DNA of 11,552 bases from an uncultured Collinsella sp. (GTDB lineage Bacteria; Actinomycetota; Coriobacteriia; Coriobacteriales; Coriobacteriaceae): positions 1 through 11,552 of the forward strand of contig UQYA01000062.1 in the NCBI GenBank assembly GCA_900545165.1, in the 5' to 3' direction. Below the pieces are notes generated by a model that saw only the letters and a list, made by a program, of their open reading frames with translations, made no database searches and was not told the origin of the DNA. Positions 1-5,479 of the stretch are shown here, piece by piece. Positions within the stretch are counted from its first letter, which is position 1. Each line of letters starts with the position of its first letter. Both the position numbers and the translations under genes were made by a program.

Positions 1-29
1 CATCAAACGAGAAGAAAGGCTGATGCACG

Positions 30-1022
30 ATGACTACTCAGGAACAGGTTAAGGATGTCGTCTCCCAGGTTTTGGCTGACAAGGCAGACAAGGGCGGCAT
101 CAAGCGCGTCGTGTGGATTGGCGCCGGCGGATCCAACGGCGGCAACTATCCTGCCCAGTACTTTATGGAGCACGAGGCCACGCAGGTCGTGAGCTCCAGC
201 TACACCAGCAACGAGTTCGTGCACGCAACCCCCGCCTACGTTAACGAGAACACCCTGGCCGTCGTCGTGTCCATGCGCGGCACCAAGGAGACCATCGTCG
301 CCGCCCAGGTCGCCAAGGACCACGGCGCCAGCACCATCGCCATCTATGTTGACGAGTCCGGCCTCACCGAGGTCTGCGACTACAAGATCCAGTACGACAG
401 CTTGGCCGTCGACGAGTCCTGCATGGGCCGCACCAACTCCGCCGTCGTGACCATGATCGCCATGGAGCTTACGCAGCAGACCGAGGGCTATGCCGAGTAC
501 GAGACCGCTATGGCCGCGTTCGACTTGGTCGACCCCATCTATCGCAAGGCCGTCGAGTACACCCGTCCGCTTGCTGCCAAGTGGGCCGAGCAGAACGCCG
601 ACAAGCCCTGCATCAACGTCATGGCTCAGGGTCCGCTCTTTGGTGCCGCCTACGTCTTTAGCATCTGCAACGTGCAGGAGATGCTGCAGATTGACTCCTG
701 CACCATCAACACCTGCGACTTCTTCCACGGTCCCTTCGAGATCCTGGACAAGCGTACCTCGCTGTTCCAGCTCATCAGCGTCGGCCGCAGCCGCTGCAAC
801 GACGAGCGCGGCATCCGCTTCGTCAACCAGTACGGTGGCGAGCGCGTCTATCAGCTTGACGCCAAGGAGCTCGGCCTCAACGACATCAAGGACAGCGTGA
901 GCGAGTACTTCAACCACCTGATCTTTGCCCCGATCCTCAACAACGTGTATATGCGTGCACTCTCTGCCGTTACTCACAAGGACTACATGACGCGCCGCTA
1001 CATGTGGAAGCTTGAGTATTAG
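30..1022 (+). CDS. SIS-domain sugar-amine 6-phosphate deglycase (FrlB/GfrF-like), copy 1
   Basis: A 330-residue protein with two SIS (sugar isomerase) domains, at about residues 20-160 and 185-330. Family members (FrlB, GfrE, GfrF, FraB) are cytosolic enzymes that cleave fructoselysine-6-phosphate or similar Amadori phosphates to glucose-6-phosphate and the free amine. The catalytic pair of this family, a Glu and a His 16 residues apart, is present as E217 (in QEMLQ) and H233 (in DFFHGPFE). The C terminus RRYMWKLEY resembles the RRY...EY end of FrlB. ATG at 30 follows the purine-rich AAGAAAGG at 12-19. Its promoter lies outside the window, so its operon is unknown. It is a diverged paralogue of the protein at 5480-6463, which points to a different substrate (for example fructose- versus glucose-derived adducts). 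Which one it takes cannot be read from sequence. The TAG stop is shared with the start of the downstream repeat element. GlmS-like aminosugar isomerases are a less likely alternative because there is no amidotransferase domain. Confidence 0.85.
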   Translation: MTTQEQVKDVVSQVLADKADKGGIKRVVWIGAGGSNGGNYPAQYFMEHEATQVVSSSYTSNEFVHATPAYVNENTLAVVVSMRGTKETIVAAQVAKDHGASTIAIYVDESGLTEVCDYKIQYDSLAVDESCMGRTNSAVVTMIAMELTQQTEGYAEYETAMAAFDLVDPIYRKAVEYTRPLAAKWAEQNADKPCINVMAQGPLFGAAYVFSICNVQEMLQIDSCTINTCDFFHGPFEILDKRTSLFQLISVGRSRCNDERGIRFVNQYGGERVYQLDAKELGLNDIKDSVSEYFNHLIFAPILNNVYMRALSAVTHKDYMTRRYMWKLEY

Positions 1023-1291
1023 TTACGCGGTTTTACCAAACCGCGTAACGGCTCGACGCTGCGCGGTCCGCATTTGGGCAATCTGACGTTCAACTTCAAG
1101 GGCGCGACCAGAAGGTCAGCGCCCTTTCGTTTCACGTCACCTTGCCTCAAATGCGGCCCGCTCGCTGACTTATGCTCAACCAGCGGCGCCTTAGACGTTG
1201 GGAACGTTCCTTTTCTGCCGGCAGTTGGGGACAGTCCTAGTCGTTGGGGGGGGGCGTTCTTGAATGACCAGTCATTTAAGTGCGTCCCCAA
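1020..1291 (+). repeat. Composite palindromic intergenic element, copy 1
   Basis: The first 45 nt (1020-1064) are identical to 9556-9600 and include a perfect 11-bp hairpin: arms TTACGCGGTTT (1023-1033) and AAACCGCGTAA (1038-1048), loop TACC. The box CGACGCTGC follows at 1054-1062. Next comes a multi-stem core (1063-1161, annotated separately), then the box CGCTGAC. The last part is a run of TTGGGRAC-type units around 1198-1240 with the palindrome CTGCCGGCAG (1215-1224). It ends in an imperfect REP-like palindrome (1244-1291) bounded by TTGGGG and CCCCAA with inner arms TTGAATGA/TCATTTAA. A run of nine G occurs at 1246-1254. The first hairpin has no following T-tract, so it is not a standard intrinsic terminator. 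The whole fills most of the space between the first deglycase gene and the EamA transporter gene. Confidence 0.75.
1063..1161 (+). ncRNA. Candidate structured RNA core, copy 1 (covaries with 9646-9744)
   Basis: The predicted fold is an outer stem of 14-nt arms (1063-1076 with 1148-1161, one mismatch), then GCAA/TTGC with a bulged T at 1147. Stem P2 is TGACGT (1084-1089) with ACGTCA (1134-1139). Stem P3 is AAGGGCGC (1098-1105) with GCGCCCTT (1119-1126), beside a bulged A at 1118. The apical hairpin is GACC-AGAA-GGTC (1106-1117). In the second copy the outer stem, P2 and P3 have different bases but remain paired, while GCAA/TTGC, the apical hairpin, the bulges and the internal loops TCAACTTC and TCGTTTCA are unchanged. 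No T-tract or known riboswitch signature is seen. It could be a 3' UTR RNA, a small RNA or a DNA-level mobile palindrome. The name Collinsella-1 RNA came to mind as a possible known family, but I could not check it. Confidence 0.45.
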
Positions 1292-1344
1292 TGACTACCC
1301 AATGAGTATGTGGGGAGCGGATTTTCCGCTCGCCGATTTGTGTC

Positions 1345-1374
1345 TTGAAAAATGTATATAACGACTATAACGTA
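1345..1374 (+). promoter_or_regulatory. Predicted promoter and GntR operator before the EamA gene
   Basis: TATAACGACT at 1357-1366 is the inverse complement of the AGACGTTATA operator core with one mismatch. The overlapping 13-mer ACGACTATAACGT (1361-1373) fits the pattern ACGW-N5-ACGT shared with the sites at 2634-2646 and 8783-8795. A possible -35 TTGAAA (1345-1350) and -10 TATAAC (1366-1371) are separated by only 15 nt, so the promoter boxes are tentative. The operator would overlap the -10 box, as expected for repression. Confidence 0.55.
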
Positions 1375-1412
1375 GTGTGAAACATATTGGAAACAATACC
1401 GAGGAGGCTGCG

Positions 1413-2495
1413 TTGAAGAAAAGCAATCTGGGCTATGTGCTGGTGCTGATCGCCGCGCTTATGTGGGGCAGCATCGGAATCTTTGTAAACGGCATCTCGG
1501 CCCTGGGCGTTTCGTCCCAGAGCATGGCTGCCTTTCGCTTGTTGGTCGGAGCGCTTATCTTGGCGCCGGTCCTGATGTTTATGGGCTGCCGTCCGGGTGA
1601 GGGGTCTACCGTGGCTCAGGGTCCGCTGGCCCTGTTCAAGGCAAGTCCTAAAGAGCTTGTTCCCTGCGCGCTTGTCGGTATCGTCGGTCTGGCCGCCGCC
1701 AACACCTGCTATTACGAGTGCATGGGCGAGGTCGGCATGTCCACGGCCTCGGTGCTGCTCTATACCTCGCCGGTGTTTGGCGTCGTGCTCGGCCGCGTGC
1801 TTTATCGCGAGGACGTGACCCCCAACAAGCTCGTTGCCATCGCTTTTAACATAGGTGGCTGTGTACTTGCAGTGACCAATGGCGACCTTTCCGGTTTCCA
1901 TTTTTCGGTTTGGGGCGTCACGTCGGGCGTGATTGCAGGCTTTTGTGGGGCGTCGCTCGCGGTGTTTAGCCGGATAGCAACCAAGACGGTCCACCCGCTG
2001 GCCGTCACGTTTTGGGGTCTTGTTTTTGGCGGTGCGGTTATGGCAGCTATCGCGGCTCCGTGGCCGGATGTCGCCGCGGCAATGTCGCCACAGCTGCTGC
2101 TGCTGTTCCTTGGCTTTGGACTCATCCCCACAGCCGTAGCTTACATCTTATATATGCAAGGTCTGTCCATGGGGCTCGAGACATCGAAAGTTCCCGTCGT
2201 AATGTCTTTCGAGACGGTCGTCACCGTACTGGTGGGCATTGGTGTCTATGCCGAGTCCGCCGGCGCGATCAAGGTTCTGGGCATTGTGCTGGTGCTCGCG
2301 TCCATCCTGATTATGAACACCGACTTCTCCAAGCTGCGCAACAGTGTGTTTGTCGGTCATGTCGCTGAGAGCATGACCTTTAAGCCCAACGCGTGGTGGA
2401 CGGAGAAATCGCAGGACATGGATTTGTTTAAGGAGCGCACCGGCATCGCGCTGGAGCCCACCGTGCAGGAAAGCCCCTGGTACTTCGTGCGATAG
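1413..2495 (+). CDS. EamA/DMT-family transporter, possible amino-acid or metabolite exporter
   Basis: A 360-residue inner-membrane protein with about ten hydrophobic segments in two EamA repeats (about residues 6-150 and 160-305), followed by a hydrophilic tail of about 55 residues containing NAWWTEKSQD. The family includes exporters of amino acids and other small metabolites; substrates are rarely predictable from sequence. I chose the TTG at 1413 because GAGGAGG (1401-1407) lies 5 nt upstream of it. An in-frame GTG at 1377 has no Shine-Dalgarno sequence and lies just behind the predicted operator and -10, so it would be leaderless or untranscribed. It sits between a deglycase gene and the PTS operon and appears to share an operator with the latter. 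Export of the lysine (or other amine) released by the deglycases is therefore a reasonable inference, not something the sequence proves. Codon use is less biased than in the PTS genes. Confidence 0.82.
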   Translation: MKKSNLGYVLVLIAALMWGSIGIFVNGISALGVSSQSMAAFRLLVGALILAPVLMFMGCRPGEGSTVAQGPLALFKASPKELVPCALVGIVGLAAANTCYYECMGEVGMSTASVLLYTSPVFGVVLGRVLYREDVTPNKLVAIAFNIGGCVLAVTNGDLSGFHFSVWGVTSGVIAGFCGASLAVFSRIATKTVHPLAVTFWGLVFGGAVMAAIAAPWPDVAAAMSPQLLLLFLGFGLIPTAVAYILYMQGLSMGLETSKVPVVMSFETVVTVLVGIGVYAESAGAIKVLGIVLVLASILIMNTDFSKLRNSVFVGHVAESMTFKPNAWWTEKSQDMDLFKERTGIALEPTVQESPWYFVR

Positions 2496-2554
2496 AGGAT
2501 TGCGCGCAGGGTCTGACCTGGGGTTATCCAGCCCGCGCCGGACTACCCGGCCCC

Positions 2555-2652
2555 AACGTTTCGAGTACGTTAAACCCGTCAACGGTCGATTTTCACCCGC
2601 GAACGGTCTTTATACTAATTAGCAATATAAGCAACGTATAAGACGTTATAAT
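2555..2652 (+). promoter_or_regulatory. PTS operon promoter and operator region
   Basis: A perfect -10 hexamer TATAAT lies at 2647-2652, with only weak -35 candidates; a second possible -10, TATACT, is at 2611-2616. Directly overlapping the first is the operator core AGACGTTATA (2641-2650), inside the palindromic pattern AACGT-N5-ACGTT (2633-2647). The same core is found before the GntR gene. An inverted pair CGTTAT/ATAACG spans 2644-2662. Upstream are two direct copies of AACGGTC (2581-2587 and 2602-2608), 21 bp apart, and another AACGT...ACGTT pair with a 7-nt spacer (2555-2571). No convincing terminator for the EamA gene is seen in 2496-2554, only weak GC-rich inverted repeats. Confidence 0.6.
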
Positions 2653-2678
2653 GACCATAACGAAAAGGAGGAGGCAAG

Positions 2679-3602
2679 ATGAATCAGATCATTCTCGCAT
2701 CTCATGGCGGCCTGGCCGCAGGCGCCAAAGACACGCTCGAGATGGTTCTCGGCGACGTGTCGAACGTCCACGTCGTGTCGCTTGCTCGTGACGACAAGGA
2801 GCCCATCACCGACAAGGTGGACGCCATGATCGCCACGTTTAACGCGGACGACACCGTCTATGTGCTGACCGATATGCTCGGCAGCTCGGTCAACAACAAC
2901 ATGGTCGAGCTTTCCAAGAACGGCACGAAGTTCACGGTTGTCAGCGGTTTCAACATCCCGCTGGCGCTCACGCTCGCTATGAGCCCCGTCCCCGTCAAGG
3001 GCGCCGAGCTCGCGGCCCTCATCAACGAGGCGCGCACCGGTCTGACCAGCCCCAACGCACCGGTCGAGGCCGCCGCGGCTCCCGCCAAGAAGGCCAAGGC
3101 GCCCCGTCACAGCTCCGGTCCTGCCAAGATCGTCCTCGCACGTCTTGACTACCGTCTGCTGCACGGCCAGGTCGTCTTTACCTGGACCACCAAGGTTCAG
3201 GCCGAGCGCATCATCGTCGTCGACAACGCTGCCGCCAACGATGACATCAAGAAGGGCGCTCTTAAGCTGGCCAAGCCCCAGGGCGTGCGCCTGAACGTCT
3301 TCACCGTCGAGCGTGCCCTCGCCAAGATGGACAAGCTCAACACCCTCGGCGAGCGCGTCATGTTCGTCTTTGGCAACACTGCCGAGATGCTGCAGTTCTG
3401 CCAGGGCTACAAGCTCGACGCCATCAACCTGGGCGCCACCGCCAACCACGACGGTGCCGATCAGGTCGGCGGCAAGGACAGCTCCGTCTTCCTCGACGCC
3501 ACCCAGAAGGCCGACGTCAACCAGCTGCTCGACATGGGCATCAAGCTCTATGTCCAGCAGACCCCTACGTATCAGAGCGTCGACATCGACGCCAAGCTGT
3601 AA
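2679..3602 (+). CDS. PTS mannose-family EIIAB fusion (sugar-amine specific)
   Basis: A 307-residue cytoplasmic phosphotransfer protein joining two domains. The N-terminal EIIA-Man domain (about residues 1-125) carries the phospho-accepting H9 in LASHGGLA. An Ala/Pro/Lys-rich linker (about 126-149) leads to an EIIB-Man domain (about 150-307) with H162 in the signature RLDYRLLHGQV. Phosphate passes from HPr to H9, to H162 and then to the substrate carried by IIC/IID. ATG 2679 is preceded by AAGGAGGAGG (2665-2674). It is the first gene of the IIAB-IIC-IID-deglycase series; the stop is 36 nt before IIC, and that gap contains a 5-bp hairpin CAGGC/GCCTG (3608-3621). In the Salmonella gfr operon IIA and IIB are separate proteins, whereas fused IIAB is the arrangement of E. 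coli ManX. Substrate is inferred from the deglycase neighbours. Strong preference for C-ending codons suggests high expression. Confidence 0.92.
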   Translation: MNQIILASHGGLAAGAKDTLEMVLGDVSNVHVVSLARDDKEPITDKVDAMIATFNADDTVYVLTDMLGSSVNNNMVELSKNGTKFTVVSGFNIPLALTLAMSPVPVKGAELAALINEARTGLTSPNAPVEAAAAPAKKAKAPRHSSGPAKIVLARLDYRLLHGQVVFTWTTKVQAERIIVVDNAAANDDIKKGALKLAKPQGVRLNVFTVERALAKMDKLNTLGERVMFVFGNTAEMLQFCQGYKLDAINLGATANHDGADQVGGKDSSVFLDATQKADVNQLLDMGIKLYVQQTPTYQSVDIDAKL

Positions 3603-3638
3603 TCAACCAGGCTTTTGCCTGACTGAAAGGAGAAGGGT

Positions 3639-4433
3639 ATGAATACGTTCATCAGTGCGGTGCTCGTCGGCCTCGTCGGCGTGTTCTGCATGTGGGACTC
3701 CCGCCTGCTCGGTCGTCTTAACTTCGAGCAGCCCCTCGTTGGCGCTACGCTCGTCGGTCTGCTGCTGGGCGATGTGCCCACCGGCCTTGCCGTCGGTGCC
3801 GCCGTCGAGCTCGTGTCCATGGGCCTGGTGCAGGTCGGCGCCGCCGTTCCGCCCGATATGGTCCTGGGCGGCATCGTGGCCGCTGCCTTTGCGTGCCTGA
3901 CCGATGCTTCCGCCGAGACCGCCATGACGATCGCCATCCCGGTCGCCGTCCTGGGTCAGCTCCTCGGCATCGTGTTCCGTTCCATCATCGCCGCCCTCAC
4001 CCATGTGGCAGATAGCGCGATCGATAACGGAAAGTTCAAGACCGCCTACCGTATGCACATCTGCGCCGGCTCCGGTCTGTACGCCGTCATGTACTTCCTG
4101 CCGATCTTCCTCGCCGTCTTTGTTGGCACCGACCTGGTTCAGGCCATCGTCAACATGGTTCCCGAGTGGCTGTCCACTGGTCTTAACGTTTCGACCAAGA
4201 TCATGACCGCCTACGGCTTGGCCCTGCTGCTCACCATGATGATCAAGAAGGGCATGACTCCGTTCCTGTTCATCGGTTTCCTGCTCGCCGCTTACCTCAA
4301 CCTGTCCGTCATCGCGGTCGCTCTGATCGGTGTGTGCCTGGCTGTCGTCTTCATGGGCTTCAAGTTCAACGGTTCCCATGCAGCCGCCGGTGTCGATTCC
4401 GACTACGATCCGCTCGAAGACGACGAAGACTAA
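3639..4433 (+). CDS. PTS mannose-family EIIC membrane component
   Basis: A 264-residue, strongly hydrophobic permease subunit. The N-terminal half shows the IIC-Man signature, with PLVGATLVGLLLGD (about residues 31-44), the stretch GAAVELVSMGLVQVGAAVPP that follows it, and several membrane segments. With IID it forms the membrane channel that carries the sugar-amine to the phosphorylated IIB domain. The C terminus ends in an acidic tail (SDYDPLEDDED) that would lie in the cytoplasm. AAGGAG (3627-3632) precedes the ATG by 6 nt. The next gene starts only 13 nt after the stop, and the stop codon overlaps that gene's Shine-Dalgarno sequence, so the two are cotranscribed and probably translationally coupled. 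The long antisense open frame over this gene is a codon-bias shadow. Confidence 0.93.
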   Translation: MNTFISAVLVGLVGVFCMWDSRLLGRLNFEQPLVGATLVGLLLGDVPTGLAVGAAVELVSMGLVQVGAAVPPDMVLGGIVAAAFACLTDASAETAMTIAIPVAVLGQLLGIVFRSIIAALTHVADSAIDNGKFKTAYRMHICAGSGLYAVMYFLPIFLAVFVGTDLVQAIVNMVPEWLSTGLNVSTKIMTAYGLALLLTMMIKKGMTPFLFIGFLLAAYLNLSVIAVALIGVCLAVVFMGFKFNGSHAAAGVDSDYDPLEDDED

Positions 4434-4446
4434 GGAGGAACACACT

Positions 4447-5280
4447 ATGGCAACCGCAACCAAGGACGTGTCCCTGAACAAGAAGGTCAGCCAGTTCTTC
4501 TGGCGCTCCTGGGCCATCCAGGCCTCTTGGAATTACGAGCGTCAGATGAACATGGGCTTCCTCTACGGCATGGTTCCCACGCTCGATCGCCTCTATCCGG
4601 ATGAGTCCGACCCCAAGCAGCTCGCTGCTAAGAAAGAGGCTTACCACCGTCACATGGCGTTCTACAACTGCACCCCGCAGACGAGCGCTTTCATCCTGGG
4701 CCTCTCCGCCTCCATGGAGGAGGAGTACGCCAAGGATCCCGAGAACTTCGATCCCGATTCGATCAACGCGGTCAAGACCTCCCTCATGGGTCCGCTTTCC
4801 GGCATCGGTGACTCCTTCTTCCAGGGCACCATCCGCGTTATCGCCTTTGGCCTGGGCGTTCAGCTGGCCCAGCAGGGCTCCATCATGGGCCCGATCCTGG
4901 CCATGCTCATCTCCATCGTCCCCTCTGTGCTGATCACTTGGTTCGCAGCCAAGATGGGCTATCAGGGCGGTCACGAGTACCTGAGCAAGCTCCAGGGCGG
5001 CGACCTCATGGAGAAGCTCATGTATGTCTGCGGCATCGTGGGTCTTATGTCCGTGGGCGGCATGATCGCCACGCTGATCGGCGCCACCACCCCGCTGCAG
5101 TTCGCTGACGGCACCGTCGTGATCCAGGACATCCTGGACGGCATGATGCCCCAGATGATCTCCCTCGGCCTCACCGGCCTTATGTACTGGCTCATCAAGA
5201 AGAACGTCAACACCGGTTGGCTTCTCGTGATCGCCATCGTGGGCGGCATCGCCCTCTCCGCGGCCGGCATCCTGGCCTAG
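4447..5280 (+). CDS. PTS mannose-family EIID membrane component
   Basis: A 277-residue membrane protein. The N-terminal half is largely hydrophilic, with the family-typical stretches FWRSWAIQASWNYERQ (about residues 18-33) and MGPLSGIGDSFFQGT. The C-terminal half has several membrane spans ending in IVGGIALSAAGILA. It pairs with IIC to form the permease of the mannose PTS class, the only PTS class with a IID subunit. I chose ATG 4447 because AGGAGG (4433-4438) stands 8 nt before it. The frame stays open further upstream, but that part overlaps the IIC gene in another frame and has no ribosome site. The following deglycase gene begins 199 nt later, after two strong hairpins. Confidence 0.93.
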   Translation: MATATKDVSLNKKVSQFFWRSWAIQASWNYERQMNMGFLYGMVPTLDRLYPDESDPKQLAAKKEAYHRHMAFYNCTPQTSAFILGLSASMEEEYAKDPENFDPDSINAVKTSLMGPLSGIGDSFFQGTIRVIAFGLGVQLAQQGSIMGPILAMLISIVPSVLITWFAAKMGYQGGHEYLSKLQGGDLMEKLMYVCGIVGLMSVGGMIATLIGATTPLQFADGTVVIQDILDGMMPQMISLGLTGLMYWLIKKNVNTGWLLVIAIVGGIALSAAGILA

Positions 5281-5310
5281 TCGCGACCAAGCGTCTAACC
5301 GCTTTCCCCC

Positions 5311-5389
5311 GGGGGCCTGTCTGACATCCCATACCCCAGGCAGGCTCCCATCCCCAAAATGTGACAAAGGAGCGGTCCCTTTGTCACAT
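5311..5389 (+). repeat. Two intercistronic hairpins between EIID and deglycase 2
   Basis: The first hairpin pairs 5311-5323 with 5337-5349: 13 consecutive pairs counting two G-U pairs, around GCCTG/CAGGC. The second pairs ATGTGACAAAGG (5359-5370) with CCTTTGTCACAT (5378-5389): 12 perfect pairs closing a 7-nt loop. Neither is followed by a T-tract, so they are more likely REP-like repeats or mRNA processing or stabilising structures than full terminators. They may lower or separate expression of the downstream deglycase relative to the PTS genes. No GntR operator core or clear promoter is seen in 5390-5463. Confidence 0.6.
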
Positions 5390-5479
5390 CCTCAACGGGC
5401 CGGCGACTCGGTCCAAATCACGGTAACCCTGCGTGCGCCCGGCAATGTGGCGCCGCAAAAATCGAAAGGAATGTGTCAG

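Noticed and set aside
1023..1048. Perfect hairpin as a rho-independent terminator of deglycase 1
   Set aside because: No T-tract follows on either strand, and the identical block recurs at 9559-9584 as part of a larger repeat.
1246..1254. Run of nine G as a phase-variation tract
   Set aside because: It lies inside a REP-like palindrome, about 160 nt from the next start codon and outside any promoter spacing, so slippage has no obvious consequence. It may also be a sequencing-prone spot.
1074..1361. Small + strand open frame in the first intergenic region
   Set aside because: It runs through the palindromic element, has no Shine-Dalgarno sequence, and the stems explain the sequence better than a protein.
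3603..4517. Long open frame on the - strand across the EIIC gene
   Set aside because: It is antisense to a clear PTS gene, is rich in Asp/His/Gly repeats typical of reversed high-GC codons, and has no ribosome site or family motif.
5381..5479. N-terminal extension of deglycase 2 from upstream in-frame codons
   Set aside because: It would overlap the intercistronic hairpin and has no ribosome site; the start at 5480 gives the normal family length.
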